A stretch of 64,000 bases of DNA from Liolophura sinensis (Eukaryota; Mollusca; Polyplacophora; Chitonida; Chitonidae), in assembly GCF_032854445.1 (NCBI RefSeq), contig NC_088300.1:56766984-56830983 (forward strand), in the 5' to 3' direction. Position numbers and translations under genes: made by a program. Below are positions 22,280 through 35,051 of the stretch, piece by piece. The notes beneath the pieces are model-generated. The model made no database searches and had not been told where the DNA came from. It saw only the letters and a list, made by a program, of their open reading frames with translations. Positions within the stretch are counted from its first letter, which is position 1; each line of letters starts with the position of its first letter.

Positions 22280-22520
22280 TGATCCTTGGATATTGGCATG
22301 CCAGTGCGGCGCAATGACACAGGAGCCTCGCACCAATGTGGTCACTGTGAGTTCAAGTCAAGTTCATGCTGGCTTCCTGTCCAGCCGTACATGGAAAGGT
22401 CTAACAGCAACCTGCGGATGGTTGTGGGTGTCCCCGGCCTCTGCTCTGTTTCCTCTCGCCGTCCTAAGTGAAATGTTTTTGAGTACGGCATAAAAAACCA
22501 ATCAAATAAATAAATAAATT
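22280..22520 (+). mobile_element. tRNA-derived SINE, diverged copy
   Basis: The forward copy runs from 'gcatgccagtgcggcgcaat' through box-B-like 'gagttcaagtcaag' and 'gcaacctgcggatggttgtg' to 'gagtacggcataaaaaacca' plus an (aaat)n tail. The first bases of the tRNA head are diverged. It lies between the convergent 3' ends of the ZC3H4-like and DNAJC5 genes. Confidence 0.85.
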
Positions 22521-22638
22521 TAATTGGCCTTCTGGAAAAAAACTACAAACCCCCTCAGCCATGGAGGCAACACCAATTAAATAAATGTACTAAAGACCCA
22601 TAGCAACAAAGTTCAGCAGACTAATGCGAGAGAACAAA

Positions 22639-22644
22639 TTTATT
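22639..22644 (-). terminator. Candidate distal polyadenylation signal for DNAJC5
   Basis: On the minus strand TTTATT reads AATAAA. It is about 3.3 kb beyond the DNAJC5 stop, and the intervening sequence has no gene, which fits a long 3' UTR. A nearer AATAAA at about 25819-25824 could equally be used, so assignment is tentative. Confidence 0.35.
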
Positions 22645-25600
22645 GAGGTGAATCTATAACATGATTGTATAGTAAGTAACAGTATTATATCTACAGATGA
22701 CCTGGGTTATTTTCAATCTTAAAGAGACACCAGTAATACCAGATCAAGTGTCAGCTACAAAGTAAAACAGCTTAATCACAACAGTACACATGCCTAATTA
22801 CTTATTCACATGCCAAATTACTGGACTGTTGAATCTTTGACAAATAGATGTTGAACTGTGACAGAAAGAAAACTTCACTTAATAGTAGTTGGCTTGACTT
22901 GTGAAGTATGTGTAATGCCACTGTGACAGACATATTAAACTTTTTCATTTGTGCTGTTAAAGGTAATGAACAATGAGATGACTCAGAAGACAGAGACAAA
23001 ACTGTTCCAAGTACCTTACTATAAGAGTTATGCACAGACATTGGCAAAATGGCTCACTGATCAGGCGAAAAAATATATGAACAACCTGTAACTTAGTTTT
23101 TACAATTATGTTACCATGCCCTCTTCAAGCATTTGCATAATGAAATCTAGGCATTCATTCTGAAAATTTTGTAAGAATACTTCATGGCCTAATATTTGTT
23201 CTGGTTTTAATCATGAATATTTTTTGAGGAAGGAAGCGCAAAGCAAACAATGAAGTTCATATTGTACAAAATCTTTACATCACAATGTATCAACACTGTA
23301 AAACCTTAAAAGCCAATTTTTTTACTAGCATCTGACAGATACACACATCTGTAGGTGACTGCTTCAAAGCTCAGCTAACTTGTAGATCAAGCGTCAAAAT
23401 ATTTTATTGTTAAGTCCATATATATATATATATATATATATATAGAGGTTTCACTTAATTTCTTACAGGTTACAAAATTGTGGTTTCTTAAAGGCCATTT
23501 CATTAAATGTAAGTTTTTTTTTCTTCAAGGACTTCAATATCGTGTCTAGTTTAAATATCAATTACAGGATGTCATGAAATGGCACTTCTGTGATATTACA
23601 AGTGAGAAAATAAAAATCCTAAAACAATAAATAATCATAAAAATAATGAATTATTAACACCAGTGAATAGGAACAACCTTAAGGGGGCAATGTAAACAGT
23701 CAAAGGGTAATACATGGACAATAATCACAGCAGATTCACACATGGCCGATTAGACACATGAAGGCCAAACAAGCAACGAAAATAATCAAAAAAATGCTGC
23801 TTGTGGGGGAAGCAGCTTACTTTATTATGCCGTAGTATTTATGTGGGTCATAATGAATATTTTACGTGTTCCCTGGACAACAAATATTGGGGTGGAATGT
23901 GTCTGATCTGATTATTAATGCTACCTCAACCAAAAATTAAAAAACCAGAAGTAAAAATAAAGTACAAGAAGACATCACAAAAGATATACAGTAATTTCGG
24001 TTGCTTTGATACCCTTGCAAAACTCCAAGGGTATTACAGAATATGTGAGCAGGAAACCTGATCGAAAATTCATCAAGATCCTATGATTCTGCAAACATAA
24101 TTATTCAATGTACGGTTTTATTTTTACAAACTGCAATGCTTTCTATTTTTTGCAAAATTGTTGTCAACAAGCCCGTTAGTATACAAGATTATGGAAGTAT
24201 TCTTTATTTTAAGCGTAGGTTTATTGAAAATGTACACAGTAAGCTGGTGGCTTATAGCCAAGTGTTCTTTCTGGTATTTTTAGTATACATCTTTACAACT
24301 GTTGAACGCAACATACAGAAATGTCTATCACTCATTTCAGAAAATTACAGAACTTCTGTGGTTTATTTCTAGCCAAAAATAAGCTACAAGTTGCTACAAT
24401 TTTATGCCAAATCAGTTGACAACAGAATCTTATAATACACAGGGATCGTGTCTATTTAATTCCACAAATGTTTATAATTGTAGGCCAGCTAACCAGTATG
24501 AAACAACCCGAATGCATCATTATGTCATTTGTCTGTTTTGATTCATCCACACTGGTGTAAGTTTGACATGCTTTTAAGGTCCAAACAATTGTCTAACTTG
24601 TTAATCTACATAAACAAACGTAACTAGGTATGAGAGCATGAAAAACTATTTATCTGACGATCAAGATCTTATCCATCATGATTATGACTACTCGCTTCTC
24701 AGACCTTTACACTGTCTTTTAAATGGATATCTCTCAATATTAAAGAATACCTCATACTAGAGAACATCATTTACACACATCAACTGATTATTCCACTGTT
24801 CATCATTTGGGGTGGAAGGTGTTGAATGGGGAGGTCTCCCGGCACAAAGCCAAGGATCCAGGGGTGACCTAGGACATGGAAGTGCCAGAACACCAATGAA
24901 TTTGAGATGCACTTTCTGGGAGTAAAAAAAGTCACGATATATGTACCAAGCTTATGGACTGATATATCCCAAAACCAAATAAACAAGCACACATATATAC
25001 AAGACAATGAATGCGGACATCAGATGCTAACAGAGTAGCTTCCCTGCTGATTGTCAGCATCAGAAAGGGTCCCCAGATACTGATACGAGCATGCTTCAAT
25101 TATATCAAAATTAGTTTACTTTGGGAGCTGATGATAAATGTGGAAACACTTGTATTGCCATAACAGCGCAACTAATACTTGGGATTTCGGCTCACACTCC
25201 TCCATGACTGGTCAGCGATACCAGCCTATTCAAATTACCATAATTGCTCTTTTTCAGTTTGAAACATCAGAAAGTGTCAACTGCGGCAGCATTTAAAAGG
25301 TGTTCACTGAATTTCCTATTTCATGCAATGGTAATAGTGCACCCACAAACATGAAGATAGTTTCATCAATATCATTTTCTATATTGCACCCAAAACGCCT
25401 TGAAAAAGCCATTAATCAGACCTGCAACAGTCTACATATATCCTGTAAACCTCTAGAATTCCCTCCACCCTTACGTAACACCAGCCTCATGTTGAGCTCT
25501 GATTTTTCAAAACAGACACGATCTCCCAATTTAAAAAGCCTGTATAATAGTTAACATAACAAACTTCAACTTGGATTTCTGACGTCCTTCAAACTTGTGC

Positions 25601-25941
25601 ACTGTTTTAGCAGAGATACACCTTAAAGCAATGAAAACTAGAAAGAGAAAAACTAATGTGTTGCACATCTTCATCAAGACATCAATTGGTACAGGCACTC
25701 TATTGTACAGGCGATTCGCATATATGTACACACATTAAATACAAATAAGAAATTAGGCCACATATTACAGTTCTAAGTTAAAATATGTGTTATTTCTCCA
25801 GCATCAACATAATAATGTTTTATTTGCTTATTTAATGAGGATTAACCTCAGCCTGAGGCTACATCGCTTATTCCCCTCAGGAGAGAGGGAACCAGTTAGC
25901 CACATAACATGGGTAACTCTCTATGTTAATGGCTACTTCAG
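22645..25941 (-). other. Probable long 3' untranslated region of DNAJC5
   Basis: About 3.3 kb of AT-rich sequence without exons, SINEs or long frames, directly downstream of the DNAJC5 stop. Several minus-strand AATAAA hexamers (TTTATT on the plus strand) occur in it. Long neuronal 3' UTRs are usual for cysteine string protein genes, but the true end cannot be read from sequence alone. Confidence 0.45.
23417..23445. repeat. (TA)n microsatellite
   Basis: About thirteen uninterrupted TA dinucleotides in 'ccatatata...tagagg'. It lies in the presumed DNAJC5 3' untranslated region. Confidence 0.9.
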
Positions 25942-28900
25942 TTAGGACTCTGCTCCATAGTTCTTTGTTTCTTGAACTTTCAGGGTTGTCGACTCATCTG
26001 GAGCAGGAAGGGGAATGGCTGCTGGTTCTTGAGGCTTGTCTCCGGTACTGTTCACAGCAACAGGCTGAGATGTGATAGGAGAGTCAGAGCCAGGACTGTT
26101 GTCACTGAATTCATCCTGAGAAATACATACAGTTGTGTTAGAAATCGTTAAGGAATATCTCAGCACATTCAAAGCTTCCTCCAAAGTTTATAACATACAT
26201 GTTCAACATTTTAATTCATTGTGACGAAATGCCTTGATATTTTCCTCGTTGCCTCGAAAGTCTAAAACACTGCATATGATTCACCCTAGTTAATTAGGTC
26301 ATGCTATCACTCAGTTGCATTTTAAATATAAGGAGATTTATAAGAGAAAATGTAAGAGAAAGACAACAGTGTGTGTACATCCAGGTATATGTCATTAAAT
26401 TAGATAAACAGGGCTTTGTAACACTTTTAAATACCTTAATTCAAAGCTCACTGGTTACGTACCAGACGACCACCAGATAGTATCGATCTCTGAAGAGTAT
26501 ACATTGCTGTGAAAGGCATCACTAATTTGACACAAAGTACACAGACAGTGTTCGCACAGAAAACACAGTTCAAGTGGATAGACCCAACTGAAAAGATGAA
26601 AGGCCTGATCTGCCAGTCCCCCAACAAGAATACAAACCATGTAGATTTAATCTGACACCTGGAGTCATTTCCAGATGCAGGACCTAAACATATATATGTT
26701 TATTGTCCTAATAAAGGTCTAAAGTAATCCGAACAATTGCCAAATTCTCATATGTATCAATTTATTTATCACTCTCAAAAGGTATGCTCAAAAGTTACGA
26801 ATGATGCAGAGTATGACACGGTATCAGTAAATACATCAACAGGTCCCTAACACCCATCCCTTGGAACCTCACTCAGTTCATTCCAACTGCAATTAATTTG
26901 AACCATCTTGACAAACTCTTCAGTTGAGCGTTTGTGAGGCAAAATATGCAAAGTGTGCATAGGTTTGTGGATTGCAAAAATGAAGATTGCATGCAGAGCA
27001 ACTGCCATAGGTACTGGCTTTAGAAAGCTTGTATGTATCCCGCTGATAATATATTTTTAAGCAGCTTTTCCAAATTATCGGCTGGCCTACAGGTAGATAT
27101 ACTGATGAATGAATGATTACCCACTATGCAAAAACTTTTAAACCAGGTGTCATCTTTAATGTGGCAATAGAACCCTTAATTCCTTGAGAAGCATGGCTTG
27201 ATCAGCATAAGTCTCCAACACCAGACTTGAATTGGTCAATCCAAGTTAGATTGGTTTTTTTTTTTTGATTGGTGTTTTATGCCGTACTCAAGAATATTTC
27301 ACTGATACAACGGCGGCCAGCATTATGATGGGTGGAAACCCAGCAGAGCCCGGGGGAAACCCACGAAGATCCACAGGTTGCTGGAACACCTTCCCACATA
27401 TGGCCGGAGAGTAAGCCAGCATGAGCTGGACTTGAACTCACAGCGACCGTATTGGCAAGAGACTCCTGGGTCATTACGCTGTGCTAGCCAACTGAGCCAC
27501 AGAGGCCCTGATTGGTCAAAGACCCCTATAGTGAATGGAATAGTCACCAAGTGCCACTCACAGTATCAGTTCATCTAGTAAAATCACTATGGGTTACAAA
27601 TGCTTCGATACTAACTTTGTTATTTTCTGTCCAAATTTCTCCCTCTTACCTCATTTCTCCTTCTCCCTCATTTGATGTTTAAAAAGTATTTTAGTATTTT
27701 CCTTCCGTAAATTGAAAAAAACATACATCGCATGTAAAGTGATGTTTATGAATCTACATCTGCTTTTGGATGTCTCCCTCAACTTTCAGCCAACCCACAC
27801 CACATGTTGTTATGATAAAAATGGACTCAAAAGTGAAAGAACTGGAGGTCATTCGCTAGCCACTTCACATACTCATCCACGTCCGAATGTTGATTGTGTC
27901 AAATGCCTGACTTGTAGGCATGGGGCAATGATGTGGGCTGAAAATCTGGTAATTACACACGTGCTTAGTCCCTCGTCATGGACTTGGTGTTGTTTTTTTC
28001 TTTTTCTTAAAATTTTTTTTACATCTTGACTTTCATCGCAACATCGAGTCCATCTTTGCCCCTTACAATCCTTCAATGGGACAAAAAGTGAACCTTTAAA
28101 AACCCAGCCGTCTATCTTGTCTCTCCCCATCTTGCGAAGCTGGTGAGACTCACTGAGGTGTGACAGACGCATGGACAGCTGTCACTGAATGACTACCTTT
28201 AATCCCCTACTCCCCACAGAGAGTGTACAACTTGACAAAAGTCCTCGCAAGGCATCGTAGTATACATTTTCTGAAGGTGTGTTTGAAATTTTTGAGAAGG
28301 TACAGTAAGTGATTCATGTGTATGACATGAAGAAAAAACCTAACCCCAGAAATAACCCAAAAACTAGAACCACATCAGTTAGAGAAACAGCAGATGTACA
28401 ACTAGTCACTTACGTGTAAATTAGCATAATCCATATCATCTTCTGGAGGTTTGGGCCGACATTTCCCGCAACAAAAGTTACAACAACAACAGCAACAACA
28501 GCAGAAGTAACAGCCAGTTATGATACCACAAAATATCATTAAAGCCTGGAAAAAGAACATAAGATATAATTACTTCCTCTATATCACTGGAGACACATGA
28601 GTGTCAATACAAGAACGTGATTAAAAGTATGATAATAATAATGTAATGTAGCTGCATGGCGATAGTCAGGTAACAGTTGCTGAGCAGCAGAAACATGGCT
28701 AAGCACCTACTAAATCTTGACCAGGCCAGGAGCTGGCAACAGCTGTACAAAAATGTACAGCTTTAACAGTTATACCTTACCTACCAACAAAAAGAAAGAG
28801 GACTTTAAAGTTAGATACCTGAAGATCTTATGATATCCTCGATAAATTTTTTAAAGAACAATTTATTATATCAACCAAAAAGGGTGAGAATTTTCAAATC

Positions 28901-31900
28901 ACGTACCTGAAGATCTTACTAGCCTCAGTAAAATTTTAAAGTTCATTTGTCCAAAGTTATTTGGAATTTGAATGTACTTTTAAACATTTATTTTAACTAA
29001 TACCTTAGCATTGGCGAGTCAACTCATCATTACAAAAACTTACCTTACACCATCCACTCGTCAACACAAAGTAAGTGTTCACATTTTCCTCTCCAAACTG
29101 TTCAGCTATATACAATCCCAGTGATCCATACCGGTCATATATTCCACGCTTGGTAGGGTCACTCAGCACACTGTTTGCATGGTTAATTTCTTTGAACTAC
29201 AGAAGACCGTACAAAAGACTATATTAGAAGCAAGATCATTAAAAGAACTCAGCATTCACAGATGCACAAAGCAAAACTAGATGCAGCCATGTTGGTTGGA
29301 TCTTGCAGATGCCAATTGTAAATCATCTCGATCGTTATCATTTTAGCTTGCATTTGAGATTTTGACACTGACATACTTTAAAATGTGTCATTTGACGAGT
29401 CTGATGTTAATCATGAAATGAATGCAGGCCATAAACTGAACATTAAAACCACTTCAAGTGATCTATCCAAGAAAACATATTTGAGGTACAAGTGAAACAA
29501 TAATATACAGCCAATAAATTTCTATATAGTCAAGTATTACACGCAGACATGGTCATGCTTGTAAGTGCTAAATGAGAATGCTACACACTACATTACAGAT
29601 TCTAACATTGAAACCTTGTAAGAAATAAATCAGAAGTTCTTATCCCTTTAGAATCTTTGTGATGTTATTCCGTCAACTTCTACATGCCTCTTAATGAGCG
29701 AATGTTAAACACTTTACTTAATAATCATTTGTTTGTTTATCTTGAGTTACATCATTAATTCAGGAAATATAATAGAATTTTCAGCTGTGAAACATTGTAC
29801 CGACACTTACAGATAAAATGCCAACATATACACTTACTTTTTCAGCACTGTTAGGGTCATCTCTGTTTTTGTCTGGGTGATATTTCAGGGCAAGCTGGAA
29901 TCAAAATTATAATCAGTTTCAACCTGGTTGTGTTACAATTATCGTATCAGTATTTATTTGTACAGTTGTGCTTTACTTTCTTACATTTCACTGTTCAATC
30001 AATTTAAGAGTGAAAAAACATAATATTCAGGACCCATATTCTCCTGAGTTAAACAGACAGTGAGTGGTATCTTACTGTAGTTACAACAAAATAATACACA
30101 GGCTCATATCAGATCTTTCCACAAAATTAGGATTGTATGTTATCATACAGGACCGTCTACAAAACAAACAAAGGTCGACAAGCGGTATGTGCAGCATGTT
30201 TTGGTATTATGGTAATTACCCAATACAATACATTTTTTTTTATGTATTTACATTAGTACGCATAACAGTATTTCGGCTCATGACTTCACAACTTCACTGA
30301 TCAAGAGTTAGTGCTCCTATACTGCTCCTTCAGTGTGGGTTTTTTTATTTATTTATTTGATTGATCTTCGAAGCCATACAAAAGAATTTGTTTTGCTATT
30401 TTACATTGTTTAAAATGTCAGAAATTTTAATTTTTGCAATATTAAGCAGAAACATAAGGGCTACTATACACATACCACATGCATATGACACAAAAACTGA
30501 TACAATTCCAACTTACACGTCTGTAGGCTTTCTTGATATCATCCTGGTTAGCTGTTTTTTCTAGGCTCAATGTATTATAGAGAGTGTCCCCAGATCGCCT
30601 GATGACAAAAGCACAAGACAAAAATATAACTCTTACAATTTGTTAGAACAATATTGTTACTTTACATTGTCATAGTTACACCTCAAAAGAAACTTCGTAC
30701 ACTGACAACAAAAGTCTTTCCATTAGTATATACCACATAAGTCAATGACATAACAAACTGAAGATACACACATTAATTTACTTATTTAGTTGACTGATTT
30801 TTTATTTTTTTATCTGATAGGTGTTTTAGGCCATACTCAAGAACATTTCACTTATATGATGGTAGACAGCATTATGGTGGGAGGAAACCAAGCAGAGCCC
30901 AGGGAAAACTAACAACACTCTGCAAGTTGCTGGAAGTACTTCCCACGTATGGCCAGAGAGGAAGCCAGCATGAGCTGGACTTTAGTTCACAGCGACTGTA
31001 TTGGTGAGAGGTTCCTAGGTCATTGCATCACACAGACATGCTAACCACCTCAGCCACGATGGTCCCTTCAGTTGAACCATGTTTAATCATGTCATACCTT
31101 AGTTACTCAATTCCAAGATGAATATTTCACTTGTCAAATATCATATGTTAGATCCATGGGAGGTGGAAAACGGGTAGATTTATAACAAAAAACGACCACA
31201 CCCCGCAAGTTACCTGAGAAAGCTCCTGATTTAAAGCCTTAGACAAATCACCACACAGTAATTAAGATAAATGGACTTGCAGCTAAGGCTGTTTGGTGGG
31301 CAACGGCGGCTAAGCCAGCAAGGGTACTAACACATCCATATTCATACACCAATTTGCACATGTATGAAAATGGCTGCAGCAGCAGACTTTTTTCGGGTAC
31401 ACCGGCTGAGAGGTAGGTGCATATATGCATTCATGTACCCCTAATTTCCAACCCTGCAACAATCAATGGCATAATCCTACACTGAGATACTAAGAAGATT
31501 TAATTACAAGCAGAAAGGGTGAAATGTCAAAGTTCAAGAGTGCTTTAATGAAGTGAACAATAGTGAACAACTGGTGACGATGGTTAATTAAAGCCATACC
31601 AACTCAGTCCTGGTTAGTACAATGTAATTATAATATCTGACTAAACTCTGGCCTTCAGACAAAACAGTTTCACAGAGCTCTGCACTACTCATCAAGACAT
31701 TTTAACATGACATAACAAGGAGCCAACCAACTTTCAAGTTAAGTATGAGGCAAGTTGGTGAAAAAACAAACTGGCAGCATCTGGTTTCAAGAATATGCCA
31801 TATTCAGAAAATTCTGTTTAGTTTCACCATGGAGGTACATATGGAAGGAGGAACAACTTGCACGGTCACCAACCGGCCAGCCATACCCACTGTGCCTTTC

Positions 31901-34900
31901 AACTCTGAATGATACCTCCCGCTGCCAGGCAGCCTTTGATGTCCAATGTATGATACCGCGCTTCACAGAGTGCCCGCGAGCGGGGCTAGAGTGAACTGCC
32001 TGGCTTGGGATCCCACCATGAGCAGTAAGTTGGAGTAAAAAACGTCCAAATTCTGCGCACAACAAACTGTAGTAAGGTCACATTTGTGTGTCTAAGTGAG
32101 CATTTTAATCACATTTATGGGACTATTGTACCATAAGATACAGTATGTAAAGGACAATGATATTTATTGAGCTATCAGAAATTTTTTTTAATTTTTTCAC
32201 TATTTTCCAGCCTACATGGTGTAATAAAATTATGTTTTGCAGCTAGCATTAGTTTGTGCCATTTACCTGGTGCTGGCAGATTATGGGCCCCAGAGTTCAA
32301 CTTTTTTTAAATGGTTGAAACTTCAGAAAATTGCCCTCTTGAAATACATGGACCTTTTTCAAAAATATCCAGAATTGGTCATGTTTGAGTTCCATAAACC
32401 CACATTTCAGCACAACTAACAATCTATAGTTTAGAAAAATAAGATCACGGAAATACTTAACTGAATGTGCACGTGGCAATTTAGGGCATCATAAGCAGTT
32501 TCATAACAAGTTTGATATTTGTAAACACTACATTCCTATATTCTCGAAGAGAACTGCTGGTCGACATAGGCGCGCATGCGCAGTACCCACTGATTTTAAA
32601 AGTATAGCTCATTAAAGAGGATAACCTGCTATGAACGCCTCTGCCAAACGATTTTTAGCTTTCTGCTAATCTTTGTCCATATAACCTGTGAACCAATGCT
32701 TATGGAGACATTTGCAAGGGCTGAATCTACAGTGTACCACTGTGGCAGGGGTCAATAAACTTTGGTGTGTAATGATTTCCCAGCTTGCCAGCTGCTCTAA
32801 TGACCGTATATGAATCTAACACACACTGATGAGCACAACTAGCTTTGCTTTGCTCACAAGAATGAAGAGTGCATGACGGGGAAGAAACTTTCTGTGGTTT
32901 ATGCTTGGCTGGTGCACATGGTATAAATAGCGAACCACTGCCAGCACAGATCAGAACTTGGGGCACAGACTCGTTCTTGCATCACTGGAGTGATGGTTTC
33001 AGAGCCTGGGCAGATTGACGGGCTTCGACACCTGGGAAATAGCAGGTACCCTACAGTGTGTTCGGGGCACGGCTTTGGTTTCAGCCTGAAGGCTCAACGC
33101 TGATGACCATGGGGAACGTGGGAGTAACTGAGTGGGTCGGCAGTGACAGCTTCGACGCTGTAGGTCTTTGGAATGGGCGACTGCGGGAGGAGGTTAACAT
33201 TGGGGAAGACCTCGCTGGACGCAACTTGTTTCCTCGATTTACTCATATACTTGTATGTTCAATTAATAAAGCGGTCATTTATATAATCACTTTATTTTAG
33301 TGTTGTTGTTGTTATCCTGACATTGGCCCTCTGGCTCTCACAAAGGGCTGAGAAGTTTTATCTTGTTGACGAGCCTTGTGTAGACGGAGCTTTTTAAGGT
33401 CTTCTACACTACCAAATCATGGACCATAGCTCGGCACGTTACAGGTACACTGAAATGGAATATGGGCAAATCCAACTCCCATCAGACGGGAATGTCGTCC
33501 TTGTTAAAAACTCCAGAGTCTTAATAATATATATATATATATTTGCAGCATGTTGTTTTATGATTATTTAAAAATTACCCTTTATGCTGAAATCTAATAA
33601 ACGGAAATTCGACACGAAGTGGAGTTTCCTTTGCACTAACGGCCAATAGGCCTATATTTTATCCAGATTTTATAAAGAGTTTCCAGGTGAAATGGTCCAA
33701 TGCCAATATACCTACTTCAAATTATAATCACTGATACAGACAGAATGGGATGGAAATGGTCATATTTTTGTCGAAATGACAAAGAAACAGACGGAAATTC
33801 AAACGTGATTAGTATGTCATGGTGAAATAAATGCATCACATTTCAATCCACTGCATTTAAGCACTGTGAAAAAAAAATGCTGAAAATTATTCACATCAAT
33901 TACCAGAAGGGCACTATCAATGAAATCAATGAAAAAGTTATCAAATTGATGAAAAAGTCTACATATTACAGCTGTTTCACACTTTGTAAATATACATATA
34001 AAACACTTTTCTAGTGTTTGGACAAAAATATGTGAAGTATCTCTGGCACTGATGATAGGCTTGTACAAATGTATACATGTAATATCTTCATTTGCTTGGC
34101 AAAGGATGTTAAAATATAACAAATAAGAAATTGCCGTCTTCATAAGGCACACAAACCATGCAAGTGCGGTTATTACTATTCACCTACCAGTAGCATGTTT
34201 TGTTTATAATGTTATTTACTTTTATACATGATACTCCCAAGGAAATTGGCAAAGTGGTTTGACATCCATACCGATGTTCTCTATTCATTATTCGCCGCCT
34301 GAACAGGAGGGGCTCTGTTGTGAGCAAGCGAAGCATGACTGGTTGCATTCTGAATACCTTTTACCCCGTGTGTCAAAAGCTGCTATAATCTTGAGAGCGC
34401 ACGAGCAAAGACCTGCCACAAGGCAGAGAGGCTAATCCCCTGTTAAAACAAAGCCCGAGTCCTGCTGTGTCGGTATCGTACATTGAACACTTTGAAGAGT
34501 CTGAATTATTCCTCCTTCTATATATATCTCCATGGTTTCACCGAATAGTTCCCACATAACAACAGACATGCTTAATTAACGGTTTGATCTGAGAGACAAT
34601 GACATTCTCAATTGATATATTTTCATAATGTGACTGTTGATTTTTATGCACCAATAACCAAGAAGGAGGCATTCAGTGACCATTTGGAGAAAGCATTTGA
34701 TGAACTGCGCGAGAATGAAGCTGAACTTTTGTTTCATTAAATTAAATGTAAAATCGCCAATGCTATCTTTTTTGACTAACACCCCTAAGGCTATAAAGTT
34801 AAGTTATGCCAATTGTGTAGTATTTTCTCTCTCTGGAATGAGTACAGACGGCAAGTTGAATTTTATGATGTCCATGCAGACGTCAGTCCGATGTATGTGC

Positions 34901-35051
34901 CAATGTCGCCTGAAAAGCGACCTCTTTGAAATACAGAATGACATCTGTGACATCTGTGATATAAATATAGGCCCAATGCTTGTGCATCATTACCTAGCAT
35001 ATTTCTGTAATTTCGCTATACTCACGAATAAGACCTGGGTCTAGTCGCCAT
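25942..35051 (-). CDS. DNAJC5: Cysteine string protein (DnaJ homolog subfamily C member 5)
   Basis: Six coding exons splice to 207 residues, against 198 in human: 35051-35026, 30598-30517, 29894-29838, 29196-29044, 28545-28414 and 26115-25942. The start MATRPRSYS corresponds to the family's short N-terminus with its basic-Ser phosphorylation site. The J domain spans about 13-80, with the HPD triad at 42-44, and ends in [10 protein letters not shown]. The cysteine string is at about 112-135, with 13 cysteines of which eight are consecutive. The C-terminal tail is Ser/Pro/Glu-rich and ends YGAES. The family is palmitoylated on the string, sits on synaptic and secretory vesicles, and recruits Hsc70 to SNAP-25 and related clients. 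The first exon supplies only eight and two-thirds codons and was fixed by its GTGAGT donor and matching phase. The gene converges on the ZC3H4-like gene. Confidence 0.96.
27255..27510 (-). mobile_element. tRNA-derived SINE, full length
   Basis: This reversed copy spans from a 'gattggtgttttatgccgta' tail to a head 'ctagccaactgagccacaga' plus 'ggccc'. Its reverse complement begins GGGCCTCTGTGGCTCAGTTG, a good box A, and has box-B-like 'gagttcaagtcc'. It lies in the DNAJC5 intron between 26115 and 28414, in the same transcriptional orientation as the gene. Confidence 0.9.
30797..31067 (-). mobile_element. tRNA-derived SINE, full length, diverged
   Basis: The reversed copy starts 'gataggtgttttaggccata', passes 'agccagcatgagctggactt' and ends 'ctaaccacctcagccacgat' plus 'ggtccc'. 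It lies in the first DNAJC5 intron (30599-35025) in the gene's orientation. Several substitutions in the tail and body mark it as older than the copy at 14.2 kb. Confidence 0.88.
31070..32850. other. DNAJC5 first intron, no additional gene
   Basis: No exon or recognisable repeat was found. Bases 31850-32010 are GC-richer than their surroundings ('gagtgcccgcgagcggggct') and may be an unrecognised repeat, but no structure supports a call. Confidence 0.4.
32900..33310 (+). mobile_element. Possible solo LTR or other Pol II-driven repeat
   Basis: A clear TATA box, TATAAATA at 32922-32929, is followed about 340 bases later by AATAAA at 33265-33270. The interval is GC-richer than the host intron. 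This spacing of TATA box and polyadenylation signal is what a retroelement LTR shows. I could not define TG...CA ends, a target-site duplication or a primer binding site. It sits inside the first DNAJC5 intron, on the opposite strand. An unannotated short transcript is the alternative. Confidence 0.3.
33311..35020. other. DNAJC5 first intron, distal part
   Basis: AT-rich sequence with a short (ta)n run near 33526-33542. The frames at 33817-34152 and 34676-35044 have no recognisable product. The latter ends next to the first DNAJC5 exon on the opposite strand and is treated as chance. Confidence 0.4.
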
